In this document: piece after piece, positions 7,694 to 15,107 of the stretch | How positions within the stretch are numbered: the stretch's first letter is position 1 | Layout: every line of letters begins with the position of its first letter | Assembly (NCBI GenBank): GCA_045538425.1 | Contig: JAZSRJ010000046.1 | Location: forward strand, 1 to 28,099 | From: CALVJJ01 sp045538425 | Lineage (GTDB): Bacteria; Bacillota; Clostridia; Christensenellales; UBA1242 | DNA length: 28,099 nucleotides | Direction: 5' to 3' | Program-made: the position numbers and the translations under genes | Notes under the pieces: model-generated | What the model saw: the letters and a program-made list of their open reading frames with translations, nothing else | Databases searched by the model: none | What the model was told of the DNA's origin: nothing

Positions 7694-7722
7694 ATCATAA
7701 CACAAAACTTCTACTTTTCCAA
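7694..7722 (-). promoter_or_regulatory. Promoter of ruvX-yrzB, placing +1 at the start codon
   Basis: TTGGAA (7717-7722) and TATGAT (7694-7699) have a 17-base spacer, with TGT as extended -10. Six bases separate the -10 box from ATG 7687, so the usual +1 position is the A of the start codon. Confidence 0.68.
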
Positions 7723-7742
7723 ATTATTTTTACAATAAAATT

Positions 7743-7766
7743 AAAAAAGGTATAGCGAACTATACC
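7743..7766 (-). terminator. Intrinsic terminator with UUCG tetraloop after the YtxH-like gene
   Basis: GGTATAG (7760-7766) and CTATACC (7749-7755) form a perfect 7-bp stem closed by a TTCG loop, followed by TTTTTT on the minus strand. It lies about 17 bases after the stop codon of the upstream 67-residue gene. Confidence 0.88.
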
Positions 7767-7782
7767 CAACAATATGTATGTA

Positions 7783-7986
7783 TTATTTTAATTTTTCAAC
7801 TTGTTTTTTAACAGCTTTCTTACCTTTTTCCAATTGTTTTTCAGCCATTTTTTTGCCTTTTTCAATTTGTTGTTCGGCACACTCAGTTGTTTCGTTGACA
7901 AGTTGTCTTGCTTTATCACTACGTGTAACAAGTACTGCACCAGCAATAAAACCTAAAGCCATACCAATAATTAGTGTATCTTTCAT
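7783..7986 (-). CDS. Small YtxH-like membrane protein
   Basis: The 67-residue protein has one N-terminal hydrophobic segment with small residues (TLIIGMALGFIAGAVLV, about 4-20), then TRSDKARQLV. A strongly basic, amphipathic tail follows with the repeated unit QIEKGKKMAEKQLEKGKKAV. This layout matches YtxH-like (PF12732) proteins, which are single-pass and found in many Bacillota, some being stress-induced. Function is unknown. ATG 7986 has AGGAGG seven bases upstream. The gene has its own probable promoter after iscU and a clear terminator, so it can be made as a monocistronic message. The tail could be a short coiled coil or lie on the membrane surface or nucleic acid; that is inference. 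Confidence 0.75.
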   Translation of the reverse strand: MKDTLIIGMALGFIAGAVLVTRSDKARQLVNETTECAEQQIEKGKKMAEKQLEKGKKAVKKQVEKLK

Positions 7987-8006
7987 ATCTCCTCCTACTA
8001 CCTTTA

Positions 8007-8035
8007 GTATTAGGAAAAGTTACGTCGTTATACAA
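8007..8035 (-). promoter_or_regulatory. Probable promoter of the YtxH-like gene
   Basis: TTGTAT (8030-8035) and TAATAC (8007-8012) on the minus strand with a 17-base spacer, just after the iscU stop. It lacks the extended -10 seen at the other promoters here, so confidence is lower. No terminator was seen after iscU. Confidence 0.45.
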
Positions 8036-8039
8036 TCAT

Positions 8040-8468
8040 TTACTTAGTATTTTTTACCACTTTTTGGTCTTGTTGTTTTAACAATTTTTTAGCTAATCTT
8101 TCTTGGTATTTTCTATAATTCGTAATAGCCATTTCGATTGCTTCTTTTGCTAAAATACTGCAATGAACCTTATGTGTTGGAAAACCTCCAACTTTATCCA
8201 AAATTTGCTCATTGGTCACTTTTAATGCTTGTTTGATAGATTTTCCAATAATCATATCTGTTGCAACTGATGAACTTACAATTGCTGCAGCACAACCAAA
8301 AGTCTTAAACTTCGCATCAGTAATGATATCATTTTCATCAATAGATAGATAGATCTTCATGATATCACCACAAGCTTGATTACCTACCTGACCAACTGCT
8401 TTTGTTCCTTTGATTTCACCAACATTATGAGGATTGCGGAATATCTCTAAAACTTTTTCGTTGTACAT
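8040..8468 (-). CDS. iscU: Iron-sulfur cluster assembly scaffold IscU/NifU N-terminal type
   Basis: This is the scaffold on which NifS-derived sulfur and iron are assembled into Fe-S clusters. The three ligand cysteines are visible: Cys33 in NQACGD with Asp35, Cys59 in FGCAA, and Cys103 in KVHCSILA. The HCSILA context and the lack of the insertion typical of SufU place it in the IscU/NifU group, not with the zinc-binding SufU of Bacilli. The 142-residue length includes a C-terminal tail rich in Lys and Gln (from about residue 124) with no known role. The NifU C-terminal thioredoxin-like domain is absent. ATG 8468 shares one base with the nifS stop, so the two are translationally coupled. Confidence 0.93.
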   Translation of the reverse strand: MYNEKVLEIFRNPHNVGEIKGTKAVGQVGNQACGDIMKIYLSIDENDIITDAKFKTFGCAAAIVSSSVATDMIIGKSIKQALKVTNEQILDKVGGFPTHKVHCSILAKEAIEMAITNYRKYQERLAKKLLKQQDQKVVKNTK

Positions 8469-9646
8469 TATTTATTCCCTCCTCTTTTCTTCTTCGTAAG
8501 AGGACTCATTGCTCTTAATTTTTTTACCACTTCAGCAATGGAAATTACTGCATAATCAATATCATCACGTGTAATATCTGGATCAAAAGAGAATCTTACT
8601 GTTCCGTTGATGAGAGCAGGATCCACTTTCATTGCTTTTAAGACATGAGATTTTGCCAAAGCACCACTCGCACATGCTGAACCAGTAGAGACCGCAATCC
8701 CTTTCTCATCCAACAACATGAGTATACTTTCGCCCTCAACATACTCAAAACCCACACTAACAATGGCTGGAGAGCATTGATCTTCATTACCATTAAAATG
8801 AATGTCATCTAATTCAAATTGCAATCTTTTCTTGAAATATTGAGCAATATTTTCTAGAGTTCTAACAATCATTGGTCGATCACGTTCAATTAATTCTACT
8901 GCTTTTCCAAAGCCAACGATAGCCGGCACATTGGAAGTACCACCACGACGACCTAATTCTTGTTCGCCACCAAAAATCAATTTTTTAATTGGCACACCGC
9001 GTCTAACATACAATGCACCTGCACCTTTTGGTCCATGAATCTTATGACTTGAAATGGTAAGAGCATCTATCCCCAAATGTTGCACATCAAATGGCATAAT
9101 ACCAAAAGCTTGTACGGCATCACAATGAAAATAAGCATTATAATCTTTAAGTGTCTCACCAATCGCTCTAATATTTTGAATTGTCCCAACTTCATTGTTG
9201 ACAGCCATAATAGATACTAAAATGGTGTCTTCACGCAATGCTTGCATTAAGTCAATCAAAGATACAAGACCAGTCTTATCAACTTTTAAGTAAGTTACAT
9301 CAAAACCTTCATTTTCTAGATCTTGACAAGTGTCAATGATACTATGATGCTCAATAGCGCTTACAATAATATGTCTTCCCTTTCTTTGGTTGGCATACGC
9401 AATTCCTCTTATAGCCCAATTGTTGGCTTCAGTACCACCACTTGTAAAGAAGACCTCATTGTTGTTACAATGAAGTGCTTGCGCAATGATATCTCTAGCT
9501 TGATCAATACCATTGCTTGCCATTCTACCAAATTGGTGTAGACTATTGCCGTTGCCGTATACTTGCGTAAAGTATGGCAACATTGCATTCAATACTTCGC
9601 CACTAACCATCGTTGTAGCAGCATTATCTAGATATACTTTTCTCAA
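8468..9646 (-). CDS. nifS: Cysteine desulfurase, NifS/IscS type
   Basis: A PLP enzyme that takes sulfur from cysteine and passes it as persulfide to IscU and to tRNA thiolation enzymes. The start chosen is TTG 9646, giving 392 residues beginning LRKVYLDNAATT (Met-initiated in vivo). It has AAGGAG eight bases upstream. An ATG at 9682 in the same frame would add 12 residues, but it overlaps the predicted promoter and is rejected. Visible residues are EHHS around 99-102, Asp176 in HCDAVQ, PLP Lys202 in SSHKIHGPKG, and catalytic Cys325 in STGSACASG within a long flexible loop, which is typical of group I (NifS/IscS) enzymes. It ends in a one-base overlap with iscU. The usual Bacilli system is SufCDSUB; no suf gene is in this window. 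Confidence 0.94.
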   Translation of the reverse strand: MRKVYLDNAATTMVSGEVLNAMLPYFTQVYGNGNSLHQFGRMASNGIDQARDIIAQALHCNNNEVFFTSGGTEANNWAIRGIAYANQRKGRHIIVSAIEHHSIIDTCQDLENEGFDVTYLKVDKTGLVSLIDLMQALREDTILVSIMAVNNEVGTIQNIRAIGETLKDYNAYFHCDAVQAFGIMPFDVQHLGIDALTISSHKIHGPKGAGALYVRRGVPIKKLIFGGEQELGRRGGTSNVPAIVGFGKAVELIERDRPMIVRTLENIAQYFKKRLQFELDDIHFNGNEDQCSPAIVSVGFEYVEGESILMLLDEKGIAVSTGSACASGALAKSHVLKAMKVDPALINGTVRFSFDPDITRDDIDYAVISIAEVVKKLRAMSPLTKKKRGGNK

Positions 9647-9672
9647 TTCGTACTCTCCTTCTTTTCCCCAAT

Positions 9673-9701
9673 ATTCTAACATAGGAAAAAAGAACTGTCA
9701 A
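9673..9701 (-). promoter_or_regulatory. Near-consensus promoter of nifS-iscU
   Basis: TTGACA (9696-9701), 17 bases, and TAGAAT (9673-9678), with TGT as extended -10. It starts eight bases after the trxA stop. The predicted +1 near 9666 lies downstream of the apparent ATG at 9682, so that ATG cannot be in the message from this promoter. Confidence 0.82.
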
Positions 9702-9708
9702 TAGGTGT

Positions 9709-10032
9709 TTAGCCTTGATATTGTTGTAACAAAGCAATCAAATCTTTACTTTGTCTATAACCCACAATACGATCAACTTCTTGTCCATCCTTAAAAAGGA
9801 TCATTGTAGGTACACTCATGATGCCCAATTTTTTCGTAAGGTCTCTATTGTCATCAATATCCACTTTCAAAATCGTAGCATAATCTTTTGCTTCTTGTTC
9901 TACTTTTTCAAGTTCTGGAGAAAGCATTCTGCAAGGTCCGCACCATGTAGCAAAAAAGTCTACCAAAACCAAGCCTTTTGACTCCAAAACCTCCATATCA
10001 AATTCTTGTTGATTTACGTGTTGTATAGCCAT
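9709..10032 (-). CDS. trxA: Thioredoxin
   Basis: A general cytosolic disulfide reductase. The 107-residue protein has the full thioredoxin fold: VLVDFFATWCGPCRML with redox cysteines 31 and 34, KVDIDDNRDLTKKLGIMSVPT with the cis-Pro loop, and LFKDGQEVDRIVGY. ATG 10032 shares one base with the tcdA stop, so it is translated with tcdA. The next gene downstream, nifS, has its own promoter. Being between a tRNA-modifying E1-like enzyme and a cysteine desulfurase fits a role in reducing persulfide or disulfide intermediates, but a general thioredoxin role is equally possible. Confidence 0.97.
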   Translation of the reverse strand: MAIQHVNQQEFDMEVLESKGLVLVDFFATWCGPCRMLSPELEKVEQEAKDYATILKVDIDDNRDLTKKLGIMSVPTMILFKDGQEVDRIVGYRQSKDLIALLQQYQG

Positions 10033-10718
10033 TATTTTTCCTCCTTTTTTGTTAAATAATCAATCACGTATGCACTAAGCACGCATCCGCACATTGCCGG
10101 ATAATACGCAATACTTCCTACTTCGTTGCCTTTATAAGAAGCTATATGACTAGTATAAACAACCGGATGGTGTTCTACTCCAAGTTCTCGTAATTGTTTT
10201 CTAACAACTTTTGCCAAGCCATCGTTGTATGTCTTGAATATATCCGTTACTTCAAATGTTGGAATATCTTTTCTATTACCTGCGCCCATTGCACTAACAA
10301 TTGGCAAATTACGCTCATGACAGGTGGCAATTAGGTGACATTTTGCACCTACCATATCTATCGCATCGATTACAATATTATACTGCTCTGCAAGCAAACT
10401 TTCACTCGTAGATTGCTCATATTTTTCCATTTTGCATACTACCTCGCAATTAGGATTGATATCTAGCAATCTTTTTTTTAGCACATCAACTTTTGGTTGA
10501 CCTATTGTAGAATGTAGCGCAATGATCTGGCGATTGATATTGGTTTCGTCTACGACATCAAAATCAATCAAGGTTATTTTGCCAATGCCCGATCTAACTA
10601 GCATCTCTGCAACATACCCACCTACACCACCACAACCAAATAAAGCAACATGACTTTGGGAGAGTCTATCCATAGACTCTTCCCCTAGCAATCTTGTTGT
10701 TCTTTCTAAAAATTTCAT
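10032..10718 (-). CDS. tcdA: tRNA threonylcarbamoyladenosine dehydratase (TcdA/YgdL), E1-like
   Basis: This member of the ThiF/MoeB/E1 superfamily matches the TcdA group (E. coli CsdL). TcdA uses ATP to cyclise t6A at tRNA position 37 to ct6A. The 228 residues contain the Rossmann nucleotide site VALFGCGGVGGYVAEMLVRS (about 27-46), then DFDVVDETNINRQ with the ATP-contacting Arg, and DAIDMVGAKCHLI. The C-terminal half has no zinc CxxC pairs, which separates it from ThiF and MoeB. It starts seven bases after aspS and overlaps trxA by one base. Its link to NifS downstream recalls the E. coli CsdA-CsdE-CsdL sulfur relay; that functional link is inference. Confidence 0.86.
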   Translation of the reverse strand: MKFLERTTRLLGEESMDRLSQSHVALFGCGGVGGYVAEMLVRSGIGKITLIDFDVVDETNINRQIIALHSTIGQPKVDVLKKRLLDINPNCEVVCKMEKYEQSTSESLLAEQYNIVIDAIDMVGAKCHLIATCHERNLPIVSAMGAGNRKDIPTFEVTDIFKTYNDGLAKVVRKQLRELGVEHHPVVYTSHIASYKGNEVGSIAYYPAMCGCVLSAYVIDYLTKKEEK

Positions 10719-10725
10719 AACTCAC

Positions 10726-12009
10726 CTATGGCATAATTCTGTTTGGGCCACGGAAAATAAATGTCGCTTCTTTAATAGTAGAAAGCCCTAATAATTTTGC
10801 AACAAAACGATTGATACCAATAGCATATCCACCGTGTGCAGGACAACCATAACGGAAGAAGTCAATATATCCTTTCATATTGTCAGGATTGATTCCTTTT
10901 TCTCTAATATTGTCTGCAAGTTGTACTGCTCTATGTTCTCTTTGAGCACCACTTGTAATCTCTTGATCTTTCCAAAGCAAATCGTAAGATTTTGAAACAC
11001 GGTCTTTTGACTTCATAGTATAGAAAGCACGGTTTTCAAATGGGAAATCTGTTACAAAGATAAATTCACAATTGTGGTTTTTCTTAGCATAATCACAAAG
11101 CAATCTTTCACTTTCTGGATCAAAATCATCTTTTCTTGGATAATTGTAATTCTTCTCCAAAATATCCATTGCTTCACTAAATGTCACTCTTGGGAAGTTA
11201 ACTGTTGGAACAACAACATCTACCCCAAATGTTTCCTTAATCTTTTGACCAAATTGATCATTGACTTTAGCAAGCACATATTTTAACAAATCTTCTTCCA
11301 TATCCATTACATCATGATGTGACTCAATATAACTCATCTCAATATCAAAGGACATGAATTCTGTTGCGTGTCTAGATGTAAAAGATTGTTCTGCTCTAAA
11401 GCATGGACCAATCTCAAATACTTTTTCAAAACCACTAGCCATAGCCATTTGTTTGTAAAGTTGTGGGCTTTGTGTTAAGTAAGCTTTTTGACCAAAATAT
11501 TCTGTCTCAAAGACTTCACTTCCACCCTCAGTAGATTGTGCACTAATTTTTGGTGTATGGATCTCCATAAAACCATTGTCAATGCAATATTGTCTCATCG
11601 CCATCTCAGCACAAGTAGCAACCTCAAAAATGAGTCTTTTTGCGTCATCTCTTAAATCAATCCAACGATAATCCAATCTTTGATCCAAATTGGCTTTATC
11701 TGTAATTGGCATCGCTTCAGCATAGCTCACAACCTCAATTTTTGTTGGGAAAATTTCGATACCACCCATCTTTACATATTCGGATAAGTGTGCAACACCA
11801 TACACATCAACAACTGATCCAGCAATAACTCCCTCTAAAGATTTGACAATTTCTGGCATTTTTTCTTTTTCAATTGTGACTTGAATATGACCAGTTTTGT
11901 CTTTCACAACTAAGAAGATCATATATTTGCTGTCTCTTACTCTTTCTACCCAACCACTGATTTTGATTTCGGTGGTTGGTATTATTTCATTTATCATTGT
12001 TCTTTTCAT
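10726..12009 (-). CDS. aspS: Aspartyl-tRNA synthetase, archaeal/eukaryotic-type (AspS2)
   Basis: A class II synthetase charging tRNA-Asp. At 427 residues it lacks the roughly 130-residue GAD insertion of normal bacterial AspRS (about 590 residues). It follows archaeal AspRS throughout: N-terminal OB-fold (KISGWVERVRDS), motif 1 region GFMEIHTPKISAQSTEGGSEVF, motif 2 FRAEQSFTSRHATEFMSFDIEM, QREHRAV, and motif 3 GGYAIGINRFVAKLLG. Archaeal AspRS is often non-discriminating and also charges tRNA-Asn, which would need GatCAB. Which type this is cannot be settled here. Position 24, where I recall archaeal enzymes having a specificity-linked Trp or His, appears to be Glu. It occupies the usual hisS-aspS position and shares one base with hisS. 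Confidence 0.93.
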   Translation of the reverse strand: MKRTMINEIIPTTEIKISGWVERVRDSKYMIFLVVKDKTGHIQVTIEKEKMPEIVKSLEGVIAGSVVDVYGVAHLSEYVKMGGIEIFPTKIEVVSYAEAMPITDKANLDQRLDYRWIDLRDDAKRLIFEVATCAEMAMRQYCIDNGFMEIHTPKISAQSTEGGSEVFETEYFGQKAYLTQSPQLYKQMAMASGFEKVFEIGPCFRAEQSFTSRHATEFMSFDIEMSYIESHHDVMDMEEDLLKYVLAKVNDQFGQKIKETFGVDVVVPTVNFPRVTFSEAMDILEKNYNYPRKDDFDPESERLLCDYAKKNHNCEFIFVTDFPFENRAFYTMKSKDRVSKSYDLLWKDQEITSGAQREHRAVQLADNIREKGINPDNMKGYIDFFRYGCPAHGGYAIGINRFVAKLLGLSTIKEATFIFRGPNRIMP

Positions 12010-13244
12010 TATTTCACCAATTCCTTTAGTGTCATCTTCTTTTCTTCGTGATTTTCCATATTCTTCACGGTAAGTACACCACTTTCATATTCATCTTGAC
12101 CAATCACAACTACATGATTAGCACCAATTTTATTTGCGAACTTGAATTGCGCTTTTAGCGATCTGGATAGTAAGTCAAATTCTACTGAATATCCTGCATC
12201 TCGCAATGTTTTTACCACTTTTGTTGTATAAGCCAAATCATCAATAACACTTGCTACAAAATAATCTGGTTGTTTATCTTGAAGAAGTGCAATTCCTTTG
12301 TTTTCTGCATAAATCAATATACGTTCGATTCCTATACCAAAACCTACTACAGGAGTGCTTTTCCCTCCCAACTCTTCAACTAAGTGATTGTATCTACCAC
12401 CTGCACCAAGTGCATTTTGTCCAAGAGTTTTGTCTTTATCCACAAACTCAAATACAAGGTTGGTATAGTAGTCAATACCTCTTACCAATCGATCATTGAC
12501 TTCATAAGGAATACCCAATGTATCGAGTAATTGTAGGACATCTCCAAACTTCTTACCACAATCTTCACATACAAAATCTCTAATCACTGGCGCATCTTGG
12601 GTGATTGTCTTACATCCTGCTACTTTACAATCAAGGATTCTAAGAGGATTCTTAGTATATCTTTCTTTACAATCTGGGCACATAGAGTCTAGATGTTGAG
12701 CATAATAATCCTTCAGTGCTTGAATATATTTTGCTCTACAATGCTCGCAACCAAGCGTGTTGAGTTGCACACTTGGATTAACCCCAAAACTGCGATAAAA
12801 ATCCATCGCAATACTGATTGCTTCTACATCAGAATAAGCATGGTCAGAACCATAGATCTCTACGCCAAATTGATGGTGTTCTCTTAGTCTTCCTGCTTGT
12901 GGACGCTCATATCTAAAACAAGGTGTAACATAATACATCTTGATTGGCAAAACTTCGTTGCCCAAATTATTTTCAATATAAGATCTTGCAACACCTGCTG
13001 TACCTTCAGGTTTTAAGGTAAGACTTCTTTCTCCCTTATCTAAGAATGTATACATCTCTTTTCTAACGATATCACTACCTTCTCCTACCCCTCTGGCAAA
13101 TAATTCGGTATACTCAAAAGTTGGTGTCATGATCTCTTTTAATTGATAACGATCTCTTAATTTTGCAATTGTTTCGTGTACTCTATGCCACTTATAACTT
13201 TCGCTTGGTAAGACATCTTTTGTACCTTTTGGAATATTGATCAT
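12009..13244 (-). CDS. hisS: Histidyl-tRNA synthetase
   Basis: A class II synthetase for tRNA-His. The 411 residues start MINIPKGTKDVLPSESYKW and show motif 1, motif 2 (CFRYERPQAGRLREHHQFGVE), the HisA motif RGIDYYTNLVFEFVD, and motif 3 (VVGFGIGIERILIY). The C-terminal anticodon domain ends with VVVIGQDEYESGVLTVKNM. An insertion around residues 160-240 has cysteine pairs (CEHC, CPDC, DCKVAGC, CEDC), suggesting a metal-binding insertion as in related Bacillota HisRS. ATG 13244 has AGGAG eight bases upstream and lies 19 bases after hslU. No T-box leader is visible, unlike many synthetase operons in this phylum. Confidence 0.96.
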   Translation of the reverse strand: MINIPKGTKDVLPSESYKWHRVHETIAKLRDRYQLKEIMTPTFEYTELFARGVGEGSDIVRKEMYTFLDKGERSLTLKPEGTAGVARSYIENNLGNEVLPIKMYYVTPCFRYERPQAGRLREHHQFGVEIYGSDHAYSDVEAISIAMDFYRSFGVNPSVQLNTLGCEHCRAKYIQALKDYYAQHLDSMCPDCKERYTKNPLRILDCKVAGCKTITQDAPVIRDFVCEDCGKKFGDVLQLLDTLGIPYEVNDRLVRGIDYYTNLVFEFVDKDKTLGQNALGAGGRYNHLVEELGGKSTPVVGFGIGIERILIYAENKGIALLQDKQPDYFVASVIDDLAYTTKVVKTLRDAGYSVEFDLLSRSLKAQFKFANKIGANHVVVIGQDEYESGVLTVKNMENHEEKKMTLKELVK

Positions 13245-13263
13245 TGTGTTCTCCTAATTGTCT

Positions 13264-14571
13264 TTACAACATATATTTTTTCAAATCATATTTTTTAGTT
13301 GTTTCTTTCATTGCATTAACAACATATTGTTTATCAATTTTTACATCTAACATTGGATGTTTTCCACTTGCGTTGAAAGATATATCTTCAAGCAAACATT
13401 CTAGAATGGTATGAAGGCGTCTAGCTCCAATGTTTTCACTTGTTTCGTTTTCTTGTTCTGCAATACCAGCAATCTCTTGAAGAGCGTCTTCACTAAATTG
13501 CAAATTGATATTATCTACTTTTAGTAGTTCTTGGTATTGTAGTGTTAATGCATTCTTTGGTTCTGTAAGAATACGATAAAAATCTTGTTTTGTCAAGGAC
13601 AACAATTCCACTCTAATTGGGAATCTACCTTGGAACTCTGGAATAAGATCTTCTACTTTACTTACATGGAATGCACCTGCTGCAATAAACAAAATATAAT
13701 CTGTACGAATTGTACCATATTTTGTATTGACTGTACAACCTTCGACTAATGGCAAAATATCTCTTTGAACCCCTTCACGACTTACGTCTGGTCCTTTAGA
13801 AGAGCCCTTACTTGCAATCTTATCAATTTCGTCGATAAAGACAATACCTTCTTGTTCTGCACGACGAATGGCTTCTGCATTGACTGAATCATTATCAATC
13901 AATTTGTCAGACTCTTCGGCAATCATAAGTTCTCTTGCTTTTGCAACAGTAAAAGATTTTTTCTTCTTTTGTGGTGGGAAGATACTACCAATCACTTGAT
14001 TGAAATCAATATCTGGACCCATGCCTGGCATAATACCAATAGTCTTTGTACCATTATCAGCAATAGATATCTCAACAATTTCGTTGTCTAGTTGTCCACT
14101 AGCAAGATCTGTTTTGATGGTATTGCGTAGTTCGTTGCTATCCACACCATCGGTTTTCTTTTTGGCAAAAAGCAAATCTACTAGTTTGCTATCAACAATT
14201 TCACTTGCTTTTTCCTTTACTTTGGCTACTCTTTCGTCTTTTACCAATCTAACAGCAACTTCCACTAGATCTCTAATCATGCTTTCACAATCACGACCAA
14301 CATACCCTACTTCGGTAAACTTCGTTGCTTCTACCTTAATAAATGGTGCATTCACAAGTTTTGCAAGACGTCTAGCAATTTCTGTTTTACCACAACCTGT
14401 TGGCCCTTGCATAATGATGTTTTTTGGTGTGATTTCGTCTTTAATTTCTGGTGATACTTGACTTCTTCTATAACGATTGCGAAGTGCAATAGACACTGCA
14501 CGTTTTGCTTTATCTTGTCCAATAATATATTTATCTAACTCTTGAACGATTTCCTTTGGTGATAATTGCAT
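13264..14571 (-). CDS. hslU: ATP-dependent protease ATPase subunit HslU (ClpY)
   Basis: An AAA+ unfoldase that feeds substrates into HslV. From ATG 14571 the protein is 435 residues: MQLSPKEIVQELDKYIIGQD, Walker A GPTGCGKT at 56-63, the pore motif GYVGRD, an I-domain (about 110-230, rich in K and D), Walker B GIVFIDEIDK, a FQGRFPIRVEL segment and the sensor GARRLHTILE. It ends DLKKYML, the conserved tail that docks into HslV. A longer frame starting at TTG 14628 was rejected because it overlaps hslV and has no ribosome-binding site. The chosen ATG has AGGAGG upstream and sits one base after the hslV stop (TAAGATG). codY, which follows in B. subtilis, is replaced by hisS. Confidence 0.96.
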   Translation of the reverse strand: MQLSPKEIVQELDKYIIGQDKAKRAVSIALRNRYRRSQVSPEIKDEITPKNIIMQGPTGCGKTEIARRLAKLVNAPFIKVEATKFTEVGYVGRDCESMIRDLVEVAVRLVKDERVAKVKEKASEIVDSKLVDLLFAKKKTDGVDSNELRNTIKTDLASGQLDNEIVEISIADNGTKTIGIMPGMGPDIDFNQVIGSIFPPQKKKKSFTVAKARELMIAEESDKLIDNDSVNAEAIRRAEQEGIVFIDEIDKIASKGSSKGPDVSREGVQRDILPLVEGCTVNTKYGTIRTDYILFIAAGAFHVSKVEDLIPEFQGRFPIRVELLSLTKQDFYRILTEPKNALTLQYQELLKVDNINLQFSEDALQEIAGIAEQENETSENIGARRLHTILECLLEDISFNASGKHPMLDVKIDKQYVVNAMKETTKKYDLKKYML

Positions 14572-14572
14572 C

Positions 14573-15106
14573 TTACACCTCCTCGCAGATGATATTGTGA
14601 TTGGTATAAATACAGATATCTGCAGCAATATTCATGGCTTTTTTAGCAATTTCGCTTGCTGTTAGGTCTGTATTGTCTTTGAGTGCTAATGCTGCTGCGT
14701 GTGCATAATTGCCACCAGAACCAATTGCAAGAACACCTTTTTCACTTTCAAATACATCACCCATACCTGATACCATAAGCAAATGATCTTTGTCTGCCAC
14801 GATCATCATAGCTTCTAGTTTTCTAGGATACTTGTCTTCACGAAATCCGTTGGCAAGTTCTACAGCACTTCTCATCAAATTGCCACTAAACTTTTGTAGC
14901 AATTGTTCAAAGTGATTCTCTAATGCAAAAGCATCAGCCGCACCACCAGCAAATCCAATCACTACTTTATCGTTGTATATTCTTCTTACTTTTCTTGCAT
15001 TACCTTTAGAGACAGCTTCTCCCATAGTTACTTGTCCGTCACCAGCAAGTGCAGTAACACCATCTTTTTTCACAGCTACAATTGTTGTTGCTCTAAATTG
15101 TTCCAT
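14573..15106 (-). CDS. hslV: ATP-dependent protease proteolytic subunit HslV (ClpQ)
   Basis: The N-terminal-nucleophile peptidase of HslVU. The 177 residues contain TTIVAVKKDGVTALAGDGQVTMG, KVRRIYNDKVVIGFAGGAADAF, RKLEAMMIVADKDHLLMVSG, LAIGSGGNYAHAAALAL and a final ADICIYTNHNIICEE. Alignment puts Thr7 at the place of the catalytic Thr1 of E. coli HslV, behind a short leader MEQFRA. B. subtilis CodW instead uses a Ser directly after the initiator Met. Here residue 2 is Glu, so a six-residue propeptide would have to be cut off. It follows trmFO by one base, with AAAGGAG spanning the trmFO stop. xerC, which lies between trmFO and hslV in B. subtilis, is missing. Confidence 0.95.
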   Translation of the reverse strand: MEQFRATTIVAVKKDGVTALAGDGQVTMGEAVSKGNARKVRRIYNDKVVIGFAGGAADAFALENHFEQLLQKFSGNLMRSAVELANGFREDKYPRKLEAMMIVADKDHLLMVSGMGDVFESEKGVLAIGSGGNYAHAAALALKDNTDLTASEIAKKAMNIAADICIYTNHNIICEEV

Positions 15107-15107
15107 A

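Noticed and set aside
14000..14461. 153-residue ORF on the plus strand
   Set aside because: It lies wholly antisense to hslU, has no ribosome-binding site or recognisable motif and is a shadow of its codon use. Other plus-strand frames opposite minus-strand genes were dropped for the same reason.
14572..14628. 19-residue extension of hslU
   Set aside because: It starts at a TTG inside hslV without a ribosome-binding site; family proteins begin at the MQLSPKEIV start.
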